Source of the DNA: JBEKCB01 sp052139675
Lineage (GTDB): Bacteria > Planctomycetota > Brocadiia > CAIUPP01
Assembly (NCBI GenBank): GCA_052139675.1
Contig: JBKQWE010000083.1
Location: 5,296-69,295 of the forward strand
Direction of reading: 5' to 3'
Length of the DNA stretch: 64,000 nucleotides
Part shown: piece by piece, positions 1 through 7,553 of the stretch
Position numbering within the stretch: position 1 is the stretch's first letter
How the letters are laid out: every line of letters starts with the position of its first letter
The notes under the pieces: model-generated
The model's input: only the letters and a program-made list of their open reading frames with translations
Told to the model about the DNA's origin: nothing
Database searches by the model: none
Position numbers and translations under genes: made by a program

Positions 1-293
1 CAGATCACGTCCTTCCCGGCCTGGAGTCCCTTGATAATGTATTCATGGTGAAAAGTGTCCTGCGTAACGACGATCAGCGTCTCGAATTCCACCTCGCGCA
101 GCATCGCGTCGAAGTCAAGAAAAGTCGGCACCGGCGCCGGCAACTGCGCGTTGGTATAATCCATGTGCACCTGTGAAGGATCGCACAGCGCCACGAGTTC
201 GCAGGTGTCGCTGAAGTCGGTGGCGATCGGCACCGCAAACATCCCCACCGCCCGGCTGGAAGCCCCGACAATCGCAAAGCGTTTCTTCAGCAT
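1..293 (-). CDS. Gfo/Idh/MocA-family oxidoreductase, N-terminal part (cut by window edge)
   Basis: The reading frame is open to the window edge, so only the first 97 residues are seen. It begins MLKKRFAIVGASSRAVGMFA, a Rossmann-type nucleotide-binding strand and loop. It continues through ELVALCDPS and EFETLIVVTQDTFHHEYI, the usual layout of the NAD(P)-binding half of Gfo/Idh/MocA sugar oxidoreductases. The ATG at 293 has GGAG about nine bases upstream. The substrate cannot be told because the C-terminal domain is missing. It lies downstream of, and on the same strand as, the low-GC operon at 371-4497, but its own composition is GC-rich like the host background. Confidence 0.75.
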   Translation of the reverse strand, partial: MLKKRFAIVGASSRAVGMFAVPIATDFSDTCELVALCDPSQVHMDYTNAQLPAPVPTFLDFDAMLREVEFETLIVVTQDTFHHEYIIKGLQAGKDVI

Positions 294-370
294 TCAATCA
301 CTCTCCATGGAGACTTTCCGGCCGACTCACGATTTCCGCGCGAACATATACAGAACAAGCGAGGCAGTCG

Positions 371-1096
371 TCAATTAGAGGCAGCGATTATTTCAAGCGC
401 ATCCAACAGTCTCTCAGAATAAGCTTCTCCAGCAGTTTTCACCCACGAGGGTGTGAACCATATAAGCCAAAGAGCTAACAGAACCAGATTCCCAGCCGCG
501 CACACTAATTGTACCGCTTGTGGTGCTTGCCCTCGTGACCACTGAATACCTATCAAGAGCGCAACCGCCGCCAAACACAGTGCAGAAATTCCAAGGGCTA
601 CCGGCTTTGCTCCCCACAGATTTCGCCTGAAACCGTAGTTACAATTCTCTTCAAAGATTAACGGGAACTGTTTTCTGTCGCGTGTATGCGTGATGAGGAA
701 GCGTGTACACGCTTCGTACACTGCTTCAGCATGTTCTGGCGCACTGCGTTCCTCACTGACACTGGGCAACCGCACGTCTGGAAGCAAAGCCTGCAGGAGA
801 GAATGGCGACGTGAAAGGAGAACTGGGTTGGGGTTATCGCGATGGCGCAGCAGGTGAATGGTCGGCTTCCCGTGCCATTTCGTGAAGAGTTTAGGCTCTT
901 GCGTCTTACCCAAATCTCGCCCCATTTGGGCTAGGAGAAAAGTACCGCCACAGTAGACAATAAGCCCCCACACCGCGCCCCAGTCAGCAAGGTCTTTGGA
1001 GTACCAAGCAAGGAAGGTGCTTACAATCGGCAAGAGGGTGATGAGGGCTGGATAATATCGAGCGCGGCGTGTATACTGATCAAGTAATACCTCCAC
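371..1096 (-). CDS. Small multi-helix membrane protein, last gene of the E2-E1-JAB operon
   Basis: This 241-residue protein has two hydrophobic segments near the N-terminus (about residues 15-30 and 38-58) and two near the C-terminus (about 166-186 and 194-214). Between them is a soluble loop with KLFTKWHGKPTIHLLRHRD and a later FPLIFEENCNYGFRRNLWG. I recognise this layout as a recurring uncharacterised family but cannot name it. One base separates it from the upstream E2-E1-JAB gene, so it is almost certainly co-translated. In analogous bacterial defence operons a small membrane protein is often the toxic effector, so a membrane-disrupting role is plausible but inferred. Composition is lower in GC than the flanking genes. 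Confidence 0.7.
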   Translation of the reverse strand: MEVLLDQYTRRARYYPALITLLPIVSTFLAWYSKDLADWGAVWGLIVYCGGTFLLAQMGRDLGKTQEPKLFTKWHGKPTIHLLRHRDNPNPVLLSRRHSLLQALLPDVRLPSVSEERSAPEHAEAVYEACTRFLITHTRDRKQFPLIFEENCNYGFRRNLWGAKPVALGISALCLAAVALLIGIQWSRGQAPQAVQLVCAAGNLVLLALWLIWFTPSWVKTAGEAYSERLLDALEIIAASN

Positions 1097-1097
1097 G

Positions 1098-3362
1098 CTA
1101 CCTTGCCTTTTCAGCCTTTTCGTGTACGATTTTACCCAGGTAACGTCCGCAAGTTCCGCGCTCTCCCACGATCAACATGAGAGCAGGCGAGCCCTCGCGA
1201 CCCATCCTTTCGGTAAGCCAACTGAAAACAATCAGATCGTCCCTGCTCGGATTTAGACTGAAGCCTCGCGGATGTGAATGCCATTCCCCTACGTACTCTA
1301 ATGCACCCTGGGTCTTGTCCGTGATGCCTTTAACGCTGGATGCCAGATCTCGGCACCCTCGGATGTAGATCGTCGGCCACTCCTCGCTATCGCGTGGTGA
1401 AGGAAGCGCATCGACAATATAGGCTATCTTGTGCTGAAGGTCAAAGGAGCCGATTAGAACACCCCCAGTCTCGTTCGGAATCCCGCGCCTGCGCATCTTC
1501 GAAAGGTTCGCTAGAACCTCTATGTCGGTAACTAGAGACCAGTCACCGTGCTGAGTCTGAAGTACTTTCCGCGGTTCAATCTCAATCTTCTTAACTGTCA
1601 TGCTGTTAGGATCGGTACGCCATATTACTATTGCAGGCGAGTCGCAGCGCAGGAGTTTCTCAACCGCGTGTGCCGCAACCCCGGACTGAAGTGCGACAAG
1701 GCTCTGAGGCAAAGTGGACGTTACGTCGCGGCACGAACGGCCGTAGCGGACGCGGTCCTTCAGCAGCGGGAAGTGGCCTTCCAACTCCGGGTTGCAAGCG
1801 ACCTGGCGGTAGAACTGGGCCTCCAGCGCGTCGAGCCTGAATTGTCGCTGCGCATCCTCCATAAGGATGACGAGGTCAGTGCCAGCCGGGCTGAGAAAGA
1901 CAGAGGCTCTCCTAGCCTGAGTATCTGCCATCAACGCCAAGTTTCGCCCAACGGCCACAGAAGCAGACATATCCAGCAGCAAGTCAGCCCCCGCAAAAGA
2001 CTCAATCAGTTCCTTCTTCTTGCTACCGGGAAGAAGCACGTCACAAACAATTGCTGTTGCCCTTTTCTCTCCTGCCATAATGCCTTCCGTCATCCGCGTA
2101 AGTGATTCCGCTTTGGGGATACCTAAGGCAAAGCTCGGCAGGGCGTGCCGCGCAAGATTGTGTGGCAGAAGTAAGTCGTTGTCAATTAGCGTCCAATGCC
2201 CGACCCCGGCCCTTATTAGGTTCACGAAGATTTGTGAACCGAGCGCCCCAAGTCCGACCGCTGCAATCCTCTTGGAAAACGGGCCGTCAAGACCGTTCAG
2301 GTATGCTGCTTTTGAGCGCGACAAAGTAAAATGAGGGTTGAGCATTTGAAGAGGAACGTCATTGTCAGTCTTCGTTTTGCCAGTTGCAAGCAGTAACCCA
2401 GGGCGCCCGTCCACCAACCCCCACGCTCCAATTGCTTCGCCGACTTCTTTCACCTTCTTTATCGTGCCGAATGCCCAGAATTCATTGACCTCGATCGGCC
2501 CCGTTTTACTGCGCATCTTGGGGAACACCATGATTAGAAGGAACGCAGCGTCGAGAACAGCCGCGTCCGTCTTCCAACCTATGAAACTCTTACGTAAAGC
2601 TTCGAAAAGGTCAAAACCAGCTGATTTCACAATGTCATGTAGATCATTGAGCGTCTCTGGTGCCCTGTGGATGACGCCATGTACCCGCGGTGGACAAAGT
2701 ATAGCCGTTGCGACAAAATTTCCACCTTCGCACGAACTTCTTAAATCGCCAGAAGCACATCTCTCCGCGAGGTAGAATCGCTTCCCGTTGTTACTCGAAG
2801 CGAGTCGAACGGCTAGGCGTTGGGGTACTTGACCTTCTTCGCGGGCGAAAAGATCGTAGGGTAGTACGATTTCTTCTGGAAACCCGAGGAACAAAGGTTC
2901 AAGCGGCTGATCGCCCTGGTGCAGCTTGCCCTTGGCTGTCAAAGCAAGCCACTGGCGTATTCGAGCAACAAAAGCAGCTGCCGTCCAGTGCAGCTTCAAC
3001 TCGCTATAAGGTTGCGCATAGAGGCATAAACACCTTGGGAATTCTTGCGTGAGCAGGAAAAGGTGAGGCACCCTTGGAAAATCCGATCGGAGCGCCAGAA
3101 CCTGGGGCATCGCCTCGTCGGCCTCTTTAAATACTACAGCAATCCGCTCAGACTTCTGGATAGAATATGTCTTCTTTTGCGGCAACTCCACTTCCACGTC
3201 AAAAACGACTGCTTCGTAGTCGCCGTCGCGACGCATTTCGACGAACGTTGTAAACGCTCGCGAGCCGCGCTTGAGCAGCAGGGCCAATTCCTTAGCTTTC
3301 TCGCACCGTGCCTTGGCTATAGCTATAACGCGACCTTTAACTGGCAGGAACTTATCGCTCAT
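1098..3362 (-). CDS. E2-E1-JAB triple-domain protein (ubiquitin-like conjugation and deconjugation)
   Basis: A 754-residue protein carrying three activities usually found on separate chains. Residues about 1-170 look like an E2 fold, with FPRCLCLYAQ (Cys111 or Cys113 as candidate catalytic cysteine) followed by WLALTAKGKLHQGDQPLEP. Residues about 355-600 are a ThiF/E1 adenylation domain: VGLGALGSQ nucleotide loop (Gly370, 372, 375), DNDLLLPHNLARH, and GRSCRDVTS with Cys544 as candidate E1 cysteine. Residues about 605-754 are a JAB/JAMM metalloprotease: ETGGVLIG (Glu631), then EWHSHPRG with His695 and His697, Ser706 and Asp709, giving HxHx8SxxD. The ATG at 3362 is preceded by AGGA and sits four bases past the MBL stop. 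Type II CBASS separates E2-E1 (Cap2) from JAB (Cap3); here they are fused. No CD-NTase or ubiquitin-like gene is visible nearby. Confidence 0.88.
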   Translation of the reverse strand: MSDKFLPVKGRVIAIAKARCEKAKELALLLKRGSRAFTTFVEMRRDGDYEAVVFDVEVELPQKKTYSIQKSERIAVVFKEADEAMPQVLALRSDFPRVPHLFLLTQEFPRCLCLYAQPYSELKLHWTAAAFVARIRQWLALTAKGKLHQGDQPLEPLFLGFPEEIVLPYDLFAREEGQVPQRLAVRLASSNNGKRFYLAERCASGDLRSSCEGGNFVATAILCPPRVHGVIHRAPETLNDLHDIVKSAGFDLFEALRKSFIGWKTDAAVLDAAFLLIMVFPKMRSKTGPIEVNEFWAFGTIKKVKEVGEAIGAWGLVDGRPGLLLATGKTKTDNDVPLQMLNPHFTLSRSKAAYLNGLDGPFSKRIAAVGLGALGSQIFVNLIRAGVGHWTLIDNDLLLPHNLARHALPSFALGIPKAESLTRMTEGIMAGEKRATAIVCDVLLPGSKKKELIESFAGADLLLDMSASVAVGRNLALMADTQARRASVFLSPAGTDLVILMEDAQRQFRLDALEAQFYRQVACNPELEGHFPLLKDRVRYGRSCRDVTSTLPQSLVALQSGVAAHAVEKLLRCDSPAIVIWRTDPNSMTVKKIEIEPRKVLQTQHGDWSLVTDIEVLANLSKMRRRGIPNETGGVLIGSFDLQHKIAYIVDALPSPRDSEEWPTIYIRGCRDLASSVKGITDKTQGALEYVGEWHSHPRGFSLNPSRDDLIVFSWLTERMGREGSPALMLIVGERGTCGRYLGKIVHEKAEKAR

Positions 3363-3366
3363 ATCT

Positions 3367-4497
3367 TTATCCTGCCCTTGGTGCGCGTTGGCTCAAAATG
3401 GATGCGGCAACCGTGGCGCTAGGCTTGAGCAGGGTTGCTTTTGAATCGTCGATATCGATTACTATCGGCTCAGGAGCCGATACCTTAGGGTGCTCCATAG
3501 TGACTATGAATTCACCGTCATGCTTTACCTTGACTTCCTTATAGTAGTTGGCCGCTTGTCGGTGAGGAGGGTAGTCATCCTTGTCAGCTTTTGTCCCCTC
3601 AGCGGGGATCGGATCGCTGGTCGATATCATGATGGAACGGTCCTGGCCGTGGTCTTCAAAGAGTTCTTGGACCTCAGCCACAGGTTTAGTCTTTAGCCTT
3701 CCCTTCTCCGGTCCGAGCGAAAGGTAACTACAGTGGTGCGGTAGTTTGCAGACGTCCCAGTCCAGCCGCGTCGCTCTCTTCTTACTTTTCGTGATGTTCA
3801 CTATGTCCGTAAGCGTCTCGTGGTCGCTGTCAGAGCTAAAGAGCACCTTGGTCTCTGTGCCCTTACAGATGAAAGTTGCTTGCATGACAATTGCATCGGA
3901 GTTACGGTCTTCGAGCCTGCCGTCGTCGAGGCGCCATGCAAACGGCGAATGCACGAAGAAATCAACGCCTTCAACTTCCTTGGTGAAACCAGGTACAGTC
4001 TGACCGGCGTCAGTAATAAGCTTTTGGCGACTCTCCAACGTCAAATCATTGTCCTCGAGCCACTTCCTGAGTCGCTCTGGACGCGAAAAAACACGGATGC
4101 CCTTACCTTCTTTTAAGCGATACCTGGCCTCAGCCTGAATCACCTTGCCTTCAGCGTCCTCGACGGCGGTCTCCGTGATAAGGGCTGCTGGCACCCACAT
4201 CGTTGCGATCTTGATTCGTTCTGGTGACTGGTACTTTTTGGCGTATTCGAGAAAAAAGAAATCTGACGCGCCCCTGAAGTGGTCCTTGTCCAAGTGCGAA
4301 AAGGCGACTGCATCGTAGCTACCACGGTTCGCCGCTTTCAAGTCTTCGCGAAGCTTTGACGGCAAGTCTATCCTGAGATCATCTTCGTTGTCAGGGTCGT
4401 GGGTATCAGCGTAGTCGAACAGGAGTTTCTTCCCATTCTCCAAGTCAATGAGGCAACAGTCTGCGTTGCCAAGCGGGTAGAAAGTCAGACGTGCCAT
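3367..4497 (-). CDS. Metallo-beta-lactamase-fold hydrolase, first gene of the E2-E1-JAB operon
   Basis: A 376-residue MBL-fold protein of the ComEC/Rec2-related type. Visible motifs are LGNADCCLIDLENGK at the N-terminus, the metal motif SHLDKDHF (HxxxDH register), LFSSDSDHETL as the later acidic ligand, and KLPHHCSYLSL as the last histidine region. The chain ends in a long, apparently flexible tail whose last residues are RAPRAG, so its C-terminal residue is glycine. The start is well supported: GGAGG lies six bases before the ATG, and a promoter is positioned at 4543-4571. It leads the operon with the E2-E1-JAB fusion. Substrate is unknown; nuclease or cyclic-nucleotide hydrolase roles are both possible. 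Confidence 0.82.
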   Translation of the reverse strand: MARLTFYPLGNADCCLIDLENGKKLLFDYADTHDPDNEDDLRIDLPSKLREDLKAANRGSYDAVAFSHLDKDHFRGASDFFFLEYAKKYQSPERIKIATMWVPAALITETAVEDAEGKVIQAEARYRLKEGKGIRVFSRPERLRKWLEDNDLTLESRQKLITDAGQTVPGFTKEVEGVDFFVHSPFAWRLDDGRLEDRNSDAIVMQATFICKGTETKVLFSSDSDHETLTDIVNITKSKKRATRLDWDVCKLPHHCSYLSLGPEKGRLKTKPVAEVQELFEDHGQDRSIMISTSDPIPAEGTKADKDDYPPHRQAANYYKEVKVKHDGEFIVTMEHPKVSAPEPIVIDIDDSKATLLKPSATVAASILSQRAPRAG

Positions 4498-4503
4498 AAC
4501 GAG

Positions 4504-4571
4504 CCTCCATTGTATAAGTTTTATGCTGCCATTCTTCGCTTGATTTTACCACAGAGCGCTTCGCTAGGCAA
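4504..4571 (-). promoter_or_regulatory. Promoter and ribosome binding site of the MBL / E2-E1-JAB operon
   Basis: Read on the minus strand: -35 TTGCCT (4566-4571), 17 bases, -10 TAAAAT (4543-4548), then a leader of about 40 bases with a perfect GGAGG (4504-4508) six bases before the ATG at 4497. No operator-like palindrome was noticed, so constitutive low-level expression is plausible. Confidence 0.65.
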
Positions 4572-4711
4572 CTCATTTCTACAAGATATAGTGTAATCTT
4601 CGCTAAGTGTGTCTATCTGTTGAGTTTGCGGAGGGCCCAGCGTTCGGCGCCTTTCTATCGACTAGGGAATTCCTGGCGTAATACATCAATTGTCTGTCTG
4701 CCTGAATTCAC

Positions 4712-4740
4712 TTGACATATCAGAATATTTATGGTATAGT
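4712..4740 (+). promoter_or_regulatory. Near-consensus sigma-70 promoter with no gene directly behind it
   Basis: TTGACA (4712-4717), 17 bases, TATAGT (4735-4740). It is among the closest matches to consensus in the window. The predicted transcript starts near 4747, while the next coding start is at 5099 and appears to have its own promoter. It therefore probably drives an untranslated RNA. Confidence 0.7.
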
Positions 4741-4746
4741 CTCGCT

Positions 4747-4930
4747 TGCAGGGAGATAGGAACTTCACCAAGTTTTTTATGGGTGAAGAAGCGATGGCGT
4801 CCGTGCGTGAGAAGTCGCAAGGTGCTAACTGACAGGGGGATAACGCGCCAAAGACGATTTGGAAAAAACGAACCCGGCGCGTCGTAACACATTGTGCGGA
4901 AGCGTGTTACATCATTATAGCACAGGCGTA
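4747..4930 (+). ncRNA. Candidate structured small RNA of unknown class
   Basis: This gene-less stretch follows the promoter at 4712-4740. Visible pairing potential: CTTCACC with GGGTGAAG around a T-rich loop (about 4762-4788), ACGCGCC with GGCGCGT (about 4848-4883), GTAACAC with GTGTTAC (4884-4910), and alternatively CGCTT near the transcript start with AAGCG near 4899-4904 as a closing stem. I could not match it to SRP RNA, tmRNA or RNase P RNA. A long stem-bubble RNA such as 6S RNA is conceivable but unproven. No clear hairpin plus T-run terminator was found. Confidence 0.4.
4883..4910 (+). repeat. Imperfect palindromic repeat, copy A
   Basis: CGTAACACATTGTGCGGAAG followed by CGTGTTAC. The ends pair as GTAACAC / GTGTTAC. 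A closely similar stretch occurs at 9192-9219. Confidence 0.45.
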
Positions 4931-5036
4931 CTTCCGAGCGCCGCGCATGCGGCTCGCCTGCCGAGGCAGGGCCTGCCCGCCGTAGCAGCCGAGCTGCGAA
5001 GAGCGGGAGCAGCCCCGAATGCTGATAAGGACGGGT
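4931..5036. other. Rest of the gap before pabA: GC-rich filler with a small hairpin
   Basis: No supported gene. CCTGCC-GA-GGCAGG (about 4958-4971) forms a tight hairpin inside a run of the CCTGCCGAGGCAGGGCCTGC type, a phrase I know from intergenic DNA of many uncultured bacteria. The rest is unremarkable. Confidence 0.4.
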
Positions 5037-5065
5037 TTGCGTTTTCACGCTCGTTCTAATATGAT
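5037..5065 (+). promoter_or_regulatory. Promoter of the pabA/trpG-apgM-like pair
   Basis: TTGCGT (5037-5042), 17 bases, TATGAT (5060-5065). Transcription would start near 5072, which leaves almost no leader for a TTG at 5078 but a proper leader for the TTG at 5099. Confidence 0.5.
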
Positions 5066-5098
5066 TGCGGCACCATTTTGTCACTGAAAAGGCATCGC

Positions 5099-5680
5099 TT
5101 GGTCCTGATTATTGACAATTACGACTCGTTCACCTACAACCTCGTCCAGCGGCTGGGCGAGCTGGGGGCGGTGATCGAGGTCTATCGAAACGATAAGATC
5201 ACGCTCGCCGAGATCGAGGCGCGCCGGCCGAGCCACATCATCGTCAGCCCCGGCCCCTGCACGCCGAAGGAGGCGGGCATCTCGAACGACGTGATCCGCC
5301 ACTTCGCCGGCAAGGTCCCGATCCTCGGCGTCTGCCTGGGCCACCAGTGCATCGGCTACGCCTTCGGCGCGACGGTAACCCGCGCGCGCCGGCTGATGCA
5401 CGGGAAGACTTCGCTCATCCAGCACGATGGAGAGGCGATCTACCGCGGGTTGCCGAACCCGTTCGTCGCCACGCGCTACCATTCGCTCTGCGTCGTCGAG
5501 GCGACCGTGCCGCCGGATTTCGTCGTCACCGCGCATGCGGAGAAGGACGAGGTGATGGGCATCCGCCACCGTACGATGCCGGTCGAGGGCGTGCAGTTTC
5601 ACCCGGAGTCGTTTCTCACGACCGAAGGGCCGAAGCTGCTGAGGAATTTCCTGGACGAATCCGTCGCCAATAGGCAGTGA
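5099..5680 (+). CDS. pabA: Anthranilate / aminodeoxychorismate synthase glutaminase subunit
   Basis: A 193-residue class I glutamine amidotransferase that supplies ammonia from glutamine to chorismate-using synthases of the tryptophan or folate pathway. It shows IIDNYDSFTYNLVQ at the N-terminus, VSPGPCTP, the nucleophile motif GVCLGHQCIGYAFG, and the catalytic HPESF near the end. The family normally starts M(I/V)LLIDNYDSF, so I chose the TTG at 5099, which has AAAGG seven bases upstream; a longer TTG start at 5078 would add seven residues. TrpG and PabA cannot be separated by eye, and no trpE or pabB partner is in the window. The next gene begins three bases after the stop. Confidence 0.9.
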   Translation: MVLIIDNYDSFTYNLVQRLGELGAVIEVYRNDKITLAEIEARRPSHIIVSPGPCTPKEAGISNDVIRHFAGKVPILGVCLGHQCIGYAFGATVTRARRLMHGKTSLIQHDGEAIYRGLPNPFVATRYHSLCVVEATVPPDFVVTAHAEKDEVMGIRHRTMPVEGVQFHPESFLTTEGPKLLRNFLDESVANRQ

Positions 5681-5683
5681 TCC

Positions 5684-6871
5684 GTGAAATACCTGATCGT
5701 GCTGGCGAGCGGCATGGCCGATGAGCCGCTGGCGGAATTGGGCGGCCGCACGCCGCTGGCCGCCGCGCATAAGCCGGCGCTCGACGAGCTGGCGCGCGAC
5801 GGGAAGATCGGCTGCGTCCGCACGCTGCCCGAGGCGCTGCCGGCGTCGGAAGAGGTGGCGCTGCTCTCCGCGCTGGGCTTCAGCCCGCAGGAGTTCTTCA
5901 CCGGCGAGGCGGGGCTGGCGGTGGCGGATTCCGGCCTGAAAGTGGAGCCGGGCCAGTTGGCCTTCATGCACAACCTCACCACCGAAGCCAACGGCGTTCT
6001 GGTGGACCACGCCGCCGGGCAGATTTCCCTGAAAGAGGCCGAGGTGCTGCTGACGTCGCTGGCGGCGGCGTTCGGCCGGCCCGACGCGCAGTTCTGCGCG
6101 GGCCACGGTTTCGCGGGCGTGACGGTGCTGACGCCGGGTGAAGAGGCGGCGCCGATCTGCGATGCGCCCGAGGCGGCGCTCGGCCTGCCCGTTGCGCGGC
6201 ACATGCCGCATGGCCCGGGAAGCGAGCTGCCCGTGCGGCTGATGGAGCTTTCGCGCGAGGCGTTCTTCGAGCATGAGATCAACCGCGTGCGGACCGACCT
6301 CGGCGAGAACCCGGCGAATCTGCTCTGGCTCTGGGGGCCGGGCAAGCCGCCGAAGCTGCCGTCGTTCGAGTCGCGCCACCATCTCAGCGGCGCGATGATC
6401 GCCGCGACCGAATCCGCCCGCGGGCTCGGCCGGCTCTGCGGCATGCGCGTGCCTCACGTCTCCGGCGCGACCGGCGGTTACCGGACCGACTACACCGCCA
6501 AGGCGCAGTGCGCGCTGGAGGCGATCGGCGTGGTGGACATGGTCGTGGTCCACGTCGCCTCGCCGGCGGAGGCGAGCCTGGAGGGAAACGTCCAGCGCAA
6601 GATTTCGGCGATTCAGGATGTTGACGCGATGGTCGCCGCGCCGCTGCTGCAATATGCCCGGGGCCACGATGACACGCGGATGATGTTCCTGTGCACGCAC
6701 ATGGCGAGCGTTGCGCGGCGCCGCCGGTTGCGCGAGGCGGTGCCGGTGGCGATGTTCGGTCCGGGCCTCGAACCGCTCCGCCGCGGCCAGTTCAGCGAAT
6801 CCGCAGCGCAGGACGGCGAGCTCGGCGTCGAGCACGGGCACGATCTGCTTCAATATTTCCTGACGCGCTGA
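5684..6871 (+). CDS. ApgM-like (cofactor-independent phosphoglycerate mutase family) protein, probably catalytically degenerate
   Basis: A 395-residue member of the archaeal-type 2,3-bisphosphoglycerate-independent phosphoglycerate mutase family (alkaline phosphatase superfamily). Recognisable family landmarks are GGRTPLAAAHKPALDELA, FTGEAGL, the NLLWLWGPG block and SGATGGYRTDY. Positions expected to bind metal differ from the family. The usual DGM near the start is SGM (Ser9), DEAGHxGD is AEASLEGN, and the later DHxTP block reads CTHMAS. The probable nucleophile serine is kept (PASEEV for PGSDV). Start is GTG at 5684, three bases behind pabA, so the two are probably one transcript. It may be a regulatory or repurposed paralog rather than a mutase. 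Confidence 0.72.
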   Translation: MKYLIVLASGMADEPLAELGGRTPLAAAHKPALDELARDGKIGCVRTLPEALPASEEVALLSALGFSPQEFFTGEAGLAVADSGLKVEPGQLAFMHNLTTEANGVLVDHAAGQISLKEAEVLLTSLAAAFGRPDAQFCAGHGFAGVTVLTPGEEAAPICDAPEAALGLPVARHMPHGPGSELPVRLMELSREAFFEHEINRVRTDLGENPANLLWLWGPGKPPKLPSFESRHHLSGAMIAATESARGLGRLCGMRVPHVSGATGGYRTDYTAKAQCALEAIGVVDMVVVHVASPAEASLEGNVQRKISAIQDVDAMVAAPLLQYARGHDDTRMMFLCTHMASVARRRRLREAVPVAMFGPGLEPLRRGQFSESAAQDGELGVEHGHDLLQYFLTR

Positions 6872-7204
6872 AGTGCTTCCAGCCGGCAGAATCGCAGGCG
6901 ATCCCGGTCGCTGCGTCTTGATTTCAGCGCCCTGGAAATTTCCCCAAAGGCATAAGTTTCTGCACAATCGGCATTTGGAGAATGCGGCCGGCATAAGCGA
7001 TCAGCGAAGTGAGACGGAATTTCTTTATGTTCAGCAATGAACGCGGCATCGGTGCTTTGGCGTCCCTAGTCGTAACCGACTGCAACAAAATGAGTAATGA
7101 TGCCACCTGCGATGAGTGCGCGCCACATCAGGGCCGGAACGCTTACGTTTGCTTCGCGTTAGCGAAAGCGCTGAATTGACGGGCCTTTTCTGCGATTTCG
7201 CGAG
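6872..7204. other. Gene-less stretch upstream of the DnaA boxes
   Basis: No convincing coding frame. A single mismatched DnaA-like nonamer TTCTGCACA lies at 6958-6966, too weak to call. A short dyad GCGTTAGCGAAAGCGC lies near 7158. I see no AT-rich unwinding region or box cluster of the kind expected at a classical oriC. Confidence 0.4.
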
Positions 7205-7224
7205 TTGTCCACACGTTATCCACA
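7205..7224 (+). promoter_or_regulatory. Pair of DnaA boxes upstream of dnaA
   Basis: TTGTCCACA (7205-7213, one mismatch) and TTATCCACA (7216-7224, perfect consensus) lie in the same orientation two bases apart, about 190 bases before the dnaA promoter. They could serve autoregulation or mark part of an origin. The region just after them has repeats of GATTCGAT and TCGAACGC. Confidence 0.65.
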
Positions 7225-7408
7225 ATTGCGCGACCGATTCGATTCGCCGCATCGAACGCTCGAACGCGATTCGATCGAGTCAATAAAACTTCGGACTAAC
7301 GTGAGAGCAAACCGGCCCCGATTACGCCGATGTGAGTGCGGAACGAAGGCGATTTCCGCGCCGCCGATATTCGTCCTCGCGCGCTCAATAATCCGCCGGA
7401 AAATCCAG

Positions 7409-7437
7409 TTGACTGGCGACGATTCGCATGCTACCAT
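7409..7437 (+). promoter_or_regulatory. dnaA promoter
   Basis: TTGACT (7409-7414), 17 bases, TACCAT (7432-7437), giving a leader of about 110 bases. It overlaps the ATG at 7428 of the longest frame, which argues for the downstream start at 7554. Confidence 0.6.
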
Positions 7438-7553
7438 CTGCCCCTCGCCGGAGGGAACGGCGTTCATCCCGGCATGCGGTTCGGACACCGGTTGATCGGC
7501 AGGGCTTTCGGTCGCGGGTCAAAATACCTCGAGCGCGCATCGCGGAGCGCAGC

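Noticed and set aside
5081..6994. A 637-codon open frame on the minus strand opposite pabA and the apgM-like gene
   Set aside because: Its product is Arg/His/Ala-rich low-complexity sequence typical of an antisense shadow in GC-rich DNA, and the plus strand has two clear families.
6872..7553. A classical oriC upstream of dnaA
   Set aside because: Only two adjacent DnaA boxes and no AT-rich tract; too weak without GC-skew data.
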